A program made the position numbers and the translations under genes. The notes beneath the pieces are model-generated. The model saw only the letters and a list, made by a program, of their open reading frames with translations, had not been told where the DNA came from and ran no database searches. Of a DNA stretch of 64,000 nt, positions 52,101 to 59,527 are shown piece after piece; positions within the stretch are counted from its first letter, which is position 1, and each line of letters opens with the position of its first letter. The DNA is from Nibribacter roseus (lineage in GTDB: Bacteria; Bacteroidota; Bacteroidia; Cytophagales; Hymenobacteraceae), in contig NZ_JBHSYQ010000015.1 of NCBI RefSeq assembly GCF_042662225.1, positions 1-64,000 on the forward strand, given 5' to 3'.

Positions 52101-52806
52101 CCTGCTGTTGGGCCAGACGGGCCTCGGCCTTCAGCCGCTGGCTTTCCGCCTCCAGGGCGGCGCGGTCTTCTTCAGACAGCAGTTGGTCTAGTTGCAATAG
52201 CTGCTCTATGTCCTGCAGTTTCTGTTTTTCGGTCTTGGCCTTTTCATAGGCGGCCATGGATATTTGGGAGTAGATGCGGGTGTCGGTGAGTTTCTCCAGG
52301 AGTTCGCTGCGCTCGCTTTCGCTGGCCTTTAGGAAACGGGTAAAATCGCCCTGGCTGAGCATGACCGACCGCAAGAACTGCTGGAAATCGAGTCCACAGA
52401 GGTCAATGATGCGCTGGCGGGTCTCTGATAGGCGACTCTCCAGCACTTCCTGCGTGGCGGCGTCAATGAGCTCCATCACTGGGCTTTGCAGCTTGCCATC
52501 AGCTTTGCTGCGGCTCCGCCGAAGGCTCCAGCGGGCGCGGTAGCTTTTACCCTCGGCCTCAAACTCCACCTCAGACCAGCACTCACCGGTGTGGCGGGTC
52601 ATAATCTCGGCCACATCGCGGCCGTGGCGTGGCACCTGTCCGTACAGCGCCACCGTAATGGCATCCAGAATGGTGGTTTTGCCCGCGCCCGTAGGCCCCG
52701 TAATGGCAAACAACCCACTCTCGCTCAAAGGCGGCTGGTTGAAAGGTATAAAATGCTCGCCCTGCAGCGAGTTAAGGTTAGAGAAGCGGACGGAGATTAT
52801 CTTCAC
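49138..52806 (-). CDS. sbcC: Exonuclease subunit SbcC (Rad50-like)
   Basis: An SMC-like ATPase that with SbcD cuts DNA hairpins and blocked ends. 1222 residues. N-terminal MKIISVRFSNLNSLQGEHFIPF then Walker A GPTGAGKTTILDAI. Long Gln-rich coiled coils carry a zinc hook QPCPLCGSTHHPL near residue 595-605. The signature is SLSGGESFLVSLALALGLSDLAS and Walker B HSLFIDEGFGTLD. The coiled coils contain two segments whose DNA looks like the palindrome family (50566-50604 and 51424-51465). sbcD, normally adjacent, is absent here. Confidence 0.93.
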   Translation of the reverse strand: MKIISVRFSNLNSLQGEHFIPFNQPPLSESGLFAITGPTGAGKTTILDAITVALYGQVPRHGRDVAEIMTRHTGECWSEVEFEAEGKSYRARWSLRRSRSKADGKLQSPVMELIDAATQEVLESRLSETRQRIIDLCGLDFQQFLRSVMLSQGDFTRFLKASESERSELLEKLTDTRIYSQISMAAYEKAKTEKQKLQDIEQLLQLDQLLSEEDRAALEAESQRLKAEARLAQQQVQQHLQQQAWLENLQKLSQKEEQLTTQLTQAQTQQQAWQPNREKLLRHEQAQPFQSEMARLQEVQRQGETVAQVVASLQQQVPVQEQKVTAQTQAAQTARTAHGQAQQTITEAEPRLDQVLQQDSQLAAQQTQYTKDEQAAAQLQQQIQQLIQQQKQQQAALQQLVQEGKQLNDWLKEHGLDEELTQTLHEGKSELRNLEEVQKQQAKFQKEQAVLRQISEKEAENAAAWQQQLTAVEQQLQIQQEQLSALQEQATAALQGQEPEALEQLCQRLPSMCSQLEKQLELSKTYLQQEARRQELQAILASTTQELHQQRTLLTQTQSEREQALDKLKDLQQIVDLQRQIQKYEEARTQLQPEQPCPLCGSTHHPLVEEHQPQALSEAEQNLQQQQTKVLGLDVQEREQASAVHRLELAELHTQEQITQIATYTQQLQTQFTKLNNTLELAHEIAVSDTIDQYWNARKAELQKASTTLESLRGLRTQVEQARAAEQKLLSEQQRFRHEIEKTAQKRTQADSQLAQLQSELDDIAEQAKVISDTLQGFFSTYGLSYSGTNGSELLSQLEARRQTYEQKKALLPELRIKYSEAKAAAEGGKATLDEKQTELTQRQAQLHIMQEQLQELRRQRFALLPEGLQPQAEKQRLQQALQQAAQALQASETALQREQERLNLLTHQHDQKRSEQQANQETQKELEAGLLQKIQPLGYASLAELQALLLPEAEARQLRAEQERLQKSMTELSHSLQQCRAEYQTEKERHLTELTLEELQPLIQTLEEEKNQHLAQIARLEMQLQQDTELREKHRQLTQQLDVQKGEAERWARLAHLIGSADGKKFSKYAQSLTLARLVELGNRHLHRLNDRYRILKSNENELDLQILDTYQGDAVRSVNSLSGGESFLVSLALALGLSDLASHKAQIHSLFIDEGFGTLDADTLDIAMDALESLQASGKMIGIISHVEALKERISTQIVVEKLAGGRSSIWVESGNVELV
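50566..50604. repeat. Palindrome-like segment inside sbcC
   Basis: GCGTTTTTGGGCT (50566-50578) and ATGCCGAAAACGC (50592-50604) pair with few mismatches around TTTTTTCTATTTC. It is read on the minus strand as part of the coiled coil, giving IEKTAQKR, similar to the peptide GKTGQKQK encoded by the copy in argS. Confidence 0.4.
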
Positions 52807-52872
52807 GGGAGGTAAGCGTTGCGAGAAAGTAAAGATAACAGGTTTTGGGAAAGGGGAGGAGATGAAATATTT

Positions 52873-52912
52873 CTGTTTTTGGCTTGTTTTGGGAGAAATA
52901 AGCTGGAAACGG
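52873..52912. repeat. Palindrome 14
   Basis: CTGTTTTTGGCT (52873-52884) pairs with AGCTGGAAACGG (52901-52912) with a few mismatches. It lies upstream of sbcC. Confidence 0.6.
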
Positions 52913-52950
52913 GTGTGGTTTGGATTTAAAAACTATTTTTCATTGAGCAT

Positions 52951-53009
52951 GCGTCCGCTTGTGTTCTAATACTTTTTGTTCTGCAAAGCGTGTGGACACA
53001 AGCGGACGC
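52951..53009. repeat. Second-type inverted repeat (14 bp)
   Basis: GCGTCCGCTTGTGT (52951-52964) and ACACAAGCGGACGC (52996-53009) are perfect inverted repeats separated by 31 bases. This is GC-rich and unlike the A/T-core family. It lies between sbcC and the convergent-oriented repeat-helix gene (both minus). Confidence 0.7.
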
Positions 53010-53052
53010 TAGCGCCATGTCATCTTAAAAAAGTTTTGTAAGATTTTGCTTC

Positions 53053-54330
53053 TTACTCTCCTAAGAGCTCCCGTGTTTCAAGGTCACTGTCATAGGGAAT
53101 TTCATTTTTGATTCTTTCGGACAGAACATTATTTCCTATCAAAATTTTGACCAGTGAATTTCTGTGAAGGCCGCAAGTCATTTTTGAATATAATACTTCT
53201 AGCGGTTCTCTGCATTCTTGAGTAGGGTTGGCCTCGAAAATGTCTATGTAGGAGACCGCCAAATTCTCCATCATCTGCTCACTTTTAAATTTAGTGGCTA
53301 CCTCCATTAATAATTTAGCGTCTCCTTCTTTATAATTTGAGTAAAGGATATTGATGTACTGCTGCGGGCGATTTGACTTAGGGATTTTATCAAGTGCAAA
53401 CTGCCTGATGCTCTCACTCTTGAGGTATGTTAATGCATCAATGGCATATTCTCTGATTCTATTTTTTGAAGTAGGCTTTTGTTTGGCTAATTGTAGAACA
53501 AATTCACTATCTAAAGGGAAACGGTGGCTGTCAAACACCTCTAGTAGTTTTTCCTGTTTTTCTTTATCTTTTTCAACTATTAATCGTTCCGCAATTTCTA
53601 CAATATCAGCCTCGGTTAAATTTCTCTTCCGCCAGAAAGAGAGGAAGGGTTTGCTGTTCAGGACTTCATCTACAATGTCAGAATAGGTTCCGGAAACATG
53701 TTTTTGCTTGGCATAGTTTGCCTTGGTCTTTTTTATGTTGTCAAGATAGACTTTGATGAAACGGTTAGATTTGGCAGCCTTTTGGAGCTCCTCCTTCACC
53801 TTTAGTTGAGGGTTGTTCTCCTGAAAAAGGTTGATAAGATGGTCGTCTTGCCAGTCCTCAGGGTTCTGTTCTAGCCATTTCCCGTATTTCTCAGCAATAA
53901 AGAATAACCCTTTTAAACCATCTAATTCTAATATTTCAAAAGAGCCTACCCAATCAGAGCCTTCAATGGGATTCTGTAGAAAATTATCATAAAGGATTTT
54001 TCTTGCCTCTTCGTCTCCGTGTTGGGCATAAATTTTAACCAGATCGAAAAGATGGGTTAAGCTCCATGTATCTTCTCGTTCAGTAGCTAATCCTCGAAGA
54101 ACAGCCTTCCTGATTTTCTCCTTCTTGCCAGAAAGCGAAATCAAATTAAAGATGTACTGGGCTCTGCTGTTTTCTGCCTGACCATCATATGCATAATTGG
54201 TCAAAGCTCCTTTGATGATATAATTTGAAAAATCTACATTCGGGTTTGCCTTAGCAATCAAGTAAGCCTCTCCGGTTCCTCTTTTTAGAGAATCATAGAA
54301 TTTTCTTTTTAGGGTACTTTTATTTTGCAA
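53053..54330 (-). CDS. Uncharacterised helical repeat protein, 425 residues
   Basis: Not recognised. No signal peptide or membrane segment. The chain looks all-helical with short HEAT/ARM-like repeats, for example EIAERLIVEKDKEKQEKLLEVF, EFVLQLAKQKPTSKNRIREYAIDAL and DAKLLMEVATKFKSEQMMENLAVSY. Codon use has more AT than its neighbours. Such helical-repeat proteins often bind peptides or nucleic acids. It lies upstream of sbcC on the same strand but 247 bases away, with an inverted repeat between. Confidence 0.6.
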   Translation of the reverse strand: MQNKSTLKRKFYDSLKRGTGEAYLIAKANPNVDFSNYIIKGALTNYAYDGQAENSRAQYIFNLISLSGKKEKIRKAVLRGLATEREDTWSLTHLFDLVKIYAQHGDEEARKILYDNFLQNPIEGSDWVGSFEILELDGLKGLFFIAEKYGKWLEQNPEDWQDDHLINLFQENNPQLKVKEELQKAAKSNRFIKVYLDNIKKTKANYAKQKHVSGTYSDIVDEVLNSKPFLSFWRKRNLTEADIVEIAERLIVEKDKEKQEKLLEVFDSHRFPLDSEFVLQLAKQKPTSKNRIREYAIDALTYLKSESIRQFALDKIPKSNRPQQYINILYSNYKEGDAKLLMEVATKFKSEQMMENLAVSYIDIFEANPTQECREPLEVLYSKMTCGLHRNSLVKILIGNNVLSERIKNEIPYDSDLETRELLGE

Positions 54331-54342
54331 AGAGACTTAATT

Positions 54343-54489
54343 TTACCGCGTCACGTAGAATAAAATCTCACCCACGCTTACTCCAGCTTGGAAAATAGCG
54401 CCAATAGATACAAAAACAAGCGCCACAAGAATGAACTTGCCAACGCGGGTTCCGAAGTGGTGGTAAAGGAAAGCTGGAAATTTTTGCAT
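54343..54489 (-). CDS. Small membrane protein, 48 residues
   Basis: A short minus-strand frame: MQKFPAFLYHHFGTRVGKF then a single hydrophobic stretch ILVALVFVSIGAIFQAG, ending in a polar VGEILFYVTR. This looks like a real single-pass membrane microprotein: basic N-terminus, one anchor, no interruption. It lies directly upstream of the repeat-helix gene on the same strand. No family recognised. Confidence 0.6.
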   Translation of the reverse strand: MQKFPAFLYHHFGTRVGKFILVALVFVSIGAIFQAGVSVGEILFYVTR

Positions 54490-54571
54490 GAGGTAAGTGT
54501 TTATTAAATCTTAAGATATCTTTTTTGGTTAAAGAGAGCAAACTTGTAGCTGCTTTTTGGCAATTAAGCTT

Positions 54572-54613
54572 CCTGTTTTCAGCCTGTTTTCGTTAAATCA
54601 GCCCAAAATCAGG
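54572..54613. repeat. Palindrome 15 (imperfect)
   Basis: CCTGTTTTCAGCCTGTTTT and, after CGTT, AAATCAGCCCAAAATCAGG pair with several mismatches. It lies just past the stop of the ABM gene. Confidence 0.65.
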
Positions 54614-54630
54614 TTGGAGCACAGCAGCGG

Positions 54631-54939
54631 TTAAGAGATGCCTTTCCCACCCACCACGGTCATTTCTATTTTCTCTGGTCTGCCGGCCAATAAGGGCATG
54701 GCTTGCGAAATGAGATCCATCACTCCTTCTATCTGCAGGGAGTTGTCATGATCTGCCTCTGAATCCCAGATCTCGCTCACCCAAATCCAGTCTTGGTGTT
54801 GGGCATCTTTGTAGACAATGTAGTGGTGGCAACCTTTAGCGGTAGCTACCAATTGGGCGGCTTGCGTTAGAATAGCTAGCAACTCATCACGTTTGCCAGG
54901 CTGGGTCATCAGTTTTCCGAAGAGGGCATATTTTTCCAT
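54631..54939 (-). CDS. Antibiotic biosynthesis monooxygenase (ABM) domain protein
   Basis: A 102-residue dimeric ferredoxin-like-fold protein: ALFGKLMTQPGKRDELLAILTQAAQ, GCHHYIVYKDAQHQDWIWVSEIWDSEADHDNSLQ, IEMTVVGG. The conserved EIWDSEADHxxSL matches YgiN-type quinol monooxygenases and ABM proteins, which act without cofactor. The exact substrate is unknown. It stands alone, with palindrome 15 after its stop. Confidence 0.85.
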   Translation of the reverse strand: MEKYALFGKLMTQPGKRDELLAILTQAAQLVATAKGCHHYIVYKDAQHQDWIWVSEIWDSEADHDNSLQIEGVMDLISQAMPLLAGRPEKIEMTVVGGKGIS

Positions 54940-55333
54940 AGGTACATTAGGTAACGGGTTTCTTTGCTGTTGCGTCTGTTTTATCTCTAAGCTTTTAAAG
55001 CGGAAGCAGAGAGTTTACAGTTAGCCTAAGGTACAAAATTCCATGTTCCAAATAGAGTTCAGGTTTATTTTTTTCAGCGGTTAAAATGCTTTAGAAAGGA
55101 AACTGCTTTAACTCACAAGAGGAGTAGTTGTAAAACAGGTGTATCTAAATATTACAAAATCCGTTTTAGCTCTAGGTGTAAGGTTTGGCACGGAATTTTC
55201 TATATGCCTTTACAGATGGCAAAATGGAAGCCGTCTCACAAGTATGAAAATTGATTTTAAAAGTTTGGCACGGTAGTTGAAATCACCATCATCAAACGAG
55301 TGAAAGTTTTTAGAAACTATAAAAAGTACAGTT
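54940..55333. other. Intergenic region between divergent genes
   Basis: 394 bases with no supported gene. It contains a left half of the palindrome family (CCGTTTTAGCTCTAG, about 55161-55175) without its partner. Upstream of the glycine-zipper gene there is a repeated GTTTGGCACGG word (about 55182-55192 and 55263-55273). No clear promoter. Confidence 0.5.
55182..55273 (+). repeat. Direct repeat GTTTGGCACGG, two copies
   Basis: The same 11-base word (GTTTGGCACGG) occurs at about 55182 and 55263, 81 bases apart, upstream of the glycine-zipper gene. It may be a regulatory site or a small duplication. Confidence 0.45.
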
Positions 55334-55855
55334 ATGAAAAAGCTCAGTTTAATCTTTAGCATGATGTTTTTAGGATCGGTTGCTATGAGCACCGAAGTCC
55401 AAGCACAAGATAACAAGAAGTGGAGCCCGCAAGCCAAAGGCGCGGTAATTGGTGGTGGTACTGGTGCAGCAGCTGGTGCAATCATACATAAAAAGAACCG
55501 GGTAGTTGGTGGTGTAGTTGGTGGTGCCGTTGGTGCCGCAGCCGGTTACGGAGTTGGTAAGATCATTGACAACAAGAATAAAAAAGCCGAAGCCGAGCGT
55601 CAGGCTGAATTTGAAAGAACTGTAGCAGCTAACAGAGCATATGCTTATAGCTCTTCTAACAACTCAGCAGGATCAGTGGCCAGAAAAGCCTCAGCGCCTA
55701 AAAAAGCCGCTGCCGCCAGTACTCCGGCTATTATGAATTCATTTGCCGAGCAAAACCAGCCGCAGATCATGAACATAGCTTATCTGCCGAACGAGTATTA
55801 CGGAGACCGCTCTAAGCCTTACGCAGACTCTGAAGTAAGAAGAAAAAGCTGGTAA
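55334..55855 (+). CDS. Glycine-zipper (YMGG-like) envelope protein
   Basis: A 173-residue exported protein: signal peptide 1-24 ending QAQ, then a Gly-zipper (AKGAVIGGGTGAAAGAIIHKK and VVGGVVGGAVGAAAGYGVGKII) that may insert into a membrane as a hairpin. A charged stretch (NKKAEAERQAEFE) follows, then a Ser/Ala/Lys linker and a polar C-terminus. The role is unknown; glycine zippers occur in outer-membrane or stress proteins. A terminator follows. Confidence 0.82.
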   Translation: MKKLSLIFSMMFLGSVAMSTEVQAQDNKKWSPQAKGAVIGGGTGAAAGAIIHKKNRVVGGVVGGAVGAAAGYGVGKIIDNKNKKAEAERQAEFERTVAANRAYAYSSSNNSAGSVARKASAPKKAAAASTPAIMNSFAEQNQPQIMNIAYLPNEYYGDRSKPYADSEVRRKSW

Positions 55856-55873
55856 CCCAGAGATAGATATCAG

Positions 55874-55906
55874 AAAGCCCAAGCACCAGTGGCTTGGGCT
55901 TTTTTG
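55874..55906 (+). terminator. Intrinsic terminator of the glycine-zipper gene
   Basis: AAAGCCCAAGC (55874-55884) pairs with GCTTGGGCTTT (55892-55902) and a T-run follows. It starts 19 bases after the stop. Confidence 0.85.
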
Positions 55907-55986
55907 TACCTGTTTGTTAATATTTGAAACCCCTAATATTTGAATACAGTATGAGGGGTATTCATTCACTTAAACATGCTACTACA

Positions 55987-56457
55987 ATGAGATATTTTGC
56001 TTTTATATGCGTAATGGCGTCGCTGGCGTTCACTTCCTGCTCTAAGACCGAAACTGCTGGAACTGAAGGTGTCAACGTGCAGCAGCTAAGCCAGGAATTT
56101 ATTTCCGCGTGGAATAGCCGCAACACCACCAAATTAGACACTATGTTTGCCGAAGACGCGCACTTTTTACAGGGCGAAGTGCATTACAGTGGCCGCTCTG
56201 AGGTGTCTCAGAAATGGGTAAGAGAAACCATGGGCACCATAGAAGACTTGAGAACCTACAGCGTGAACTCTGGGGTAAGCGATGGCATTGCCTATGACGG
56301 GGGGACCTACCGCGTAGATGTGTTACCCGAAAGCAATGAGTTGCCCCGCGGTGAAGGAGAAGGAAATTACGTCCTGATTTGGAAGAAGAACGATAAGGGC
56401 GCCTGGAAAATCACCTACGCTCAATTAGAAGGTTTGCCGGTGAAGGCAAAGAACTAA
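55987..56457 (+). CDS. SnoaL/DUF4440-like (NTF2-fold) lipoprotein
   Basis: Start MRYFAFICVMASLAFTSC at 55987 gives a lipoprotein signal; upstream in-frame ATG codons do not. The mature part is an NTF2-like fold: LSQEFISAWNSRNTTKLDTMFAEDAHFLQGEVHYSGRSEVSQKWVRETM and a C-terminal YVLIWKKNDKGAWKITYAQLEGLPVK. The pattern matches DUF4440/SnoaL-like proteins. No catalytic residues are certain. A bidirectional terminator separates it from the ceramidase gene. Confidence 0.82.
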   Translation: MRYFAFICVMASLAFTSCSKTETAGTEGVNVQQLSQEFISAWNSRNTTKLDTMFAEDAHFLQGEVHYSGRSEVSQKWVRETMGTIEDLRTYSVNSGVSDGIAYDGGTYRVDVLPESNELPRGEGEGNYVLIWKKNDKGAWKITYAQLEGLPVKAKN

Positions 56458-56474
56458 TAAAGAGATACAATCAT

Positions 56475-56502
56475 AAAACGCCACCCAAACGGGTGGCGTT
56501 TT
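56475..56502. terminator. Bidirectional terminator
   Basis: AAAACGCCACCC (56475-56486) pairs with GGGTGGCGTTTT (56491-56502), loop AAAC. It serves the SnoaL-like gene and the convergent ceramidase gene. Confidence 0.87.
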
Positions 56503-56506
56503 GCTT

Positions 56507-57326
56507 TTAAGGGACTGCTGTGACAGGCTGTATCTTCTTCTTTTTTGTTCTGTGCACCACTCTTCTTTTGTAGAGCCCCAGCAGGAATATGAGCGGCGCC
56601 ATTGCCAGCCAGCACGTGTTTAATAGAATGGCCACTCAGGCTACCGGTTACCTGCAGAATTTGGGCATCAAAGGTTTCAAATACTTTAGCAAGGGCGTAG
56701 GCCAACACTACTAACCAAGTGTAGGCGTTGGTGTTAAATGGCGAAGAAAACAGCAGCAAGATAACAGGAGTGAGCAGAATAGGCAGAAATTGAACCAGCA
56801 CATAAAACCTTAGATCACCTTGACCATGCAGTTCAGTTAAATACCAGTACCCCACTGACCAAGCGCCTAACAACAACAGGGGAGCAAGTAGTATTTTACC
56901 AGCCTTAAAGTGAACGTATTCACTTAGAATAACGGAGAAAAAGCCCATGAAGGCAATGGTCATAGGTAATCGGTCCCAGAGGAGGGTTTGGTTAGACGGA
57001 CTCAGGTGATAATACGCCGAGCCTAATCCGGTACAGACTATGCCCACAAAGAAAATCAGATAGCCGGGCAAGGTACCCTTCAGCAACCCAGCTGGCTTTT
57101 GCGAGAGAAGCTGCAAAAAGGCCCAGGCGCCAATTACTACAAAAGGGAGGTTGGATACCACATTCCAAAAATTTGGCAACCCCAGTAATTCTCTTTCGTC
57201 GGCAAAAATGTGGTAAGAAACATCCTGCGGAATTCGGTCTTGCAGGAGTACTGCAACTACACCGGCTATAGTTAGGCCAATGAGCAGTAGAATCTTTTTA
57301 GGGTGGTGCAGGCCTTTTTCGTGCAT
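56507..57326 (-). CDS. Ceramidase-superfamily membrane protein, frameshifted near the 3' end
   Basis: About seven hydrophobic segments, with GLGSAYYHLSPSNQTLLWDRLPM carrying the metal His/Asp of the alkaline-ceramidase (CREST) superfamily and SGHSIKHVLA carrying the second His pair. As read, the frame after HVLAG yields a polar tail that runs through the terminator. One base fewer near 56605 gives HVLAAMAPLIFLLGLYKRR, a proper last membrane segment, and a stop at 56507 just before the terminator. So one C too many is likely in the GCCAGCC region. The start is 57326. Lipid-amide or related hydrolase activity is inferred. Confidence 0.78.
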
Positions 57327-57391
57327 CTGGTTTTACCTAAGTTTCTGGCAAACAACCTGCTTGCCCTCACCTAAGATACGAGGCCTGCGGC

Positions 57392-57426
57392 AAATTAAAA
57401 ATTAGAAATTATGAATGAGAAATGGT
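57392..57426. repeat. 7-base unit array (AAATTAN)
   Basis: AAATTAA, AAATTAG, AAATTAT, GAATGAG and AAATGGT run in phase. It is not at a stop codon: it lies about 65 bases upstream of the ceramidase start. Because the units are A/T-rich it could be chance. Confidence 0.4.
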
Positions 57427-57540
57427 GGGTTGTTTTGGGGTCCTGCCGTTTTCTACGATTATCTAATAAATTTAAAAGTCTTTTATATCAATAGGAATAA
57501 ACCAGTGATTTAAGCTGAATTGCATCTCTGTCTTGAACGT

Positions 57541-57580
57541 CTGTTTTAGGTTTGGTTTTCTAAAAATAAGCCTAAAACAG
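57541..57580. repeat. Intergenic palindrome 16
   Basis: CTGTTTTAGGTTTG (57541-57554) pairs with AAGCCTAAAACAG (57568-57580) with one mismatch near the loop. The loop GTTTTCTAAAAAT is the family core. It lies just past the stop of the outer-membrane gene. Confidence 0.8.
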
Positions 57581-57592
57581 CCTCTTTGCTTT

Positions 57593-58378
57593 TTATTGTG
57601 GTAACCGCAGACTAATGCCTCCACCCAAGAAGAACTCAGGGGCAGCCGAGGAAATACCTGCTCCGGCAATGGCATCTATCTGCAGGTTGGGCAGTACCAT
57701 GAACTGTAAACCTCCATCTACCTGGTTCTTAGGGCGACTTTCTTTGGTTTTCTCCCCAAAGAATTCAGCAAAGAGAGTCAGCTTCTCACTGAGCTTTCCG
57801 CTGAAGGCTGCGGTGTACTGTAGCTTGTTTTCCATGTCGCCTTGTTCTTTCTGCCTCCGGTAGCCCACATTGTACTGGAGCTTCAGGTTTTGGGTGAGTT
57901 TGTTTGTGAACAACAGCCTTATTTGGGGAGCCACTTTCTCTGGCTCGAATTGGTCATGGCCCAAAGGCATTTCAAGCATTCCTAAAACAGAGGTCTCCGG
58001 AAGAACGCCATTCTCCTCCGCCAGCTTAATCTTGGTGCCCACCCGCAGGTTGCTTAATCCTTTGTGTTGCTGGAACAGCAGATCTGCATGTCTATAATCC
58101 TGGCGGCGGTAGGTACCTTCCAAGCGCAGTTCCGCTTTTTCAAATACACCTATTCGGAGCAGGGCCTGGGGGTACATCCATTCCTTTTGCTCTATTCCGT
58201 TCTTTCTATCTTTCTGATAGCGGAAGCCGGTTTCTAACTGATAATATCCTTTGGGTACTACACTAGAAGCCTCGGTGCGGTCAGGGCGGTCCGTTTCAAA
58301 TTCAGGCGGACTCGATTCTTGGGCCATAGCCGCAAGAGGCAACAAGCTGCTTAAAAAAAATAAGTATATGTTTTTCAT
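57593..58378 (-). CDS. Outer-membrane beta-barrel (MetA/phenol-degradation-like transporter)
   Basis: A 261-residue exported protein: signal MKNIYLFFLSSLLPLAAMAQ, then FETDRPDRTEASSVVPKGYYQLETGFRYQKD. The pattern DRPDxTExSxVVPKGYxQxExG is the start of PF13557-type outer-membrane proteins. Later strands (LRIGVFEKAELRLEGTYR, LQYNVGYRRQKEQ and AEFFGEKTKE) alternate as in a barrel, and the last is FFLGGGISLRLPQ. Substrate unknown. Palindrome 16 follows the stop. Confidence 0.82.
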   Translation of the reverse strand: MKNIYLFFLSSLLPLAAMAQESSPPEFETDRPDRTEASSVVPKGYYQLETGFRYQKDRKNGIEQKEWMYPQALLRIGVFEKAELRLEGTYRRQDYRHADLLFQQHKGLSNLRVGTKIKLAEENGVLPETSVLGMLEMPLGHDQFEPEKVAPQIRLLFTNKLTQNLKLQYNVGYRRQKEQGDMENKLQYTAAFSGKLSEKLTLFAEFFGEKTKESRPKNQVDGGLQFMVLPNLQIDAIAGAGISSAAPEFFLGGGISLRLPQ

Positions 58379-58556
58379 AGGGGGGAATTTTGATTCTCAG
58401 AAAGTACGGGCGGTACTAGTAGAAGTTGATGCTCTGCCTCTGGGTATTGATTCAAGTAGTAGTTTCCAGAAGAGAATCCGTATAAGTTCGGGCTGAGAAA
58501 AGCAACTTGCCCAACCTGAATCAGTACATATAACCGTTCCACCAGATCTGTTTGCC

Positions 58557-59408
58557 ATGCCTGTACAACGAGACCGTCTTTACGCAGATGTTCAATACCT
58601 CACCTCACTTGACCCGCCCCGCAGCATTAGGTATCCGGCGTCGCTTCAGAAAGCTGCAGATTACATAGAGCAGGAATTCCGGAAGTTGAGTGACAGAGTA
58701 AGTAAGCAGGCGCTACACCAGGGGTTTGAAAATATAATTTTAACAGTTGGGCCTGAAGACGGAGAACGAATTATTGTAGGGGCTCACTATGATGTGTGCG
58801 ACGACACACCAGGAGCCGATGACAATGGCAGTGCGGTTGCAGGCTTGTTGGAGCTTGCCCGAGTGGTGCACGAAGAAAAGCCTAACCTGAAATACCGCAT
58901 CGATTTTGTAGCTTTCAACTTTGAGGAGCCCCCGTTCTTTGCCACCGAAAAAATGGGCAGCGCGGTACATGCCGCTTCAATGAAACGGGAGAAGGTAGAT
59001 GTGCGGCTGATGATTTGCCTGGAGATGATTGGCTACTTCACCGATGCCCCCAATTCACAGGAGTTTCAGCATGAGTCTTTGAAGAAGTTGTACCCCAATA
59101 CCGGTAATTTTATAGTGGTGGTGGGGCAGATGGGGCAGGAGCAGACGGTGCAGCGGGTGCAGAAGTTCATGCAGCAAAATTCTGACATAGATGTGCAGTC
59201 CATTGCCGCTCCGCCGGCCTTGCCCGGTGTCTCGCTCTCAGACCACCGCAACTATTGGGCGCAAGGCTACCAAGCCGTCATGATCAACGACACTTCTTTT
59301 CTGCGCAACCCACACTACCACCAAAGAACTGACACCATTGATACCCTTGATTTCAACCGGATGACGGAAGTGGTGAAAGGTGTTTACGCAGCCATGCTTA
59401 ACTTTTAA
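58557..59408 (+). CDS. M28 family zinc exopeptidase
   Basis: A 283-residue protein with no signal peptide, so probably cytosolic. First metal residues IIVGAHYDV (His, Asp) and GADDNGSAVAGLLELARV (bridging Asp). NFEEPPFF holds the catalytic and metal Glu, where the two-Glu motif is normal for M28. LMICLEMIGYF follows and the last metal His is in the C-terminal HYHQRTDTIDTLDF. It is an aminopeptidase-type peptidase; specificity is unknown. It has its own terminator. Confidence 0.88.
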   Translation: MPVQRDRLYADVQYLTSLDPPRSIRYPASLQKAADYIEQEFRKLSDRVSKQALHQGFENIILTVGPEDGERIIVGAHYDVCDDTPGADDNGSAVAGLLELARVVHEEKPNLKYRIDFVAFNFEEPPFFATEKMGSAVHAASMKREKVDVRLMICLEMIGYFTDAPNSQEFQHESLKKLYPNTGNFIVVVGQMGQEQTVQRVQKFMQQNSDIDVQSIAAPPALPGVSLSDHRNYWAQGYQAVMINDTSFLRNPHYHQRTDTIDTLDFNRMTEVVKGVYAAMLNF

Positions 59409-59433
59409 CATTCCAGACAAAAAGCTTCTACAA

Positions 59434-59472
59434 GCTGTTTTGGAGCTGTTTTTCTTAAAACACACCTAAAAC
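59434..59472. repeat. Palindrome 17
   Basis: GTTTTGGAGCTGTTTTTC and, after TT, AAAACACACCTAAAAC pair partly. The left arm is identical over 12 bases to the copy inside argS. It lies between the M28 stop and the terminator. Confidence 0.6.
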
Positions 59473-59474
59473 GT

Positions 59475-59508
59475 AAAGGCCTGCCTTCTTTTCTGAAGGC
59501 AGGCCTTT
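59475..59508. terminator. Bidirectional terminator
   Basis: AAAGGCCTGCCTTC (59475-59488) pairs perfectly with GAAGGCAGGCCTTT (59495-59508), loop TTTTCT. It lies between the convergent M28 and alcohol dehydrogenase genes. Confidence 0.87.
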
Positions 59509-59527
59509 TGGTGTATGATTTAAATAA

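Noticed and set aside
49543..52815. Several plus- and minus-strand frames inside sbcC
   Set aside because: Gln-rich coding sequence leaves other frames open by composition; none has a start site or domain.
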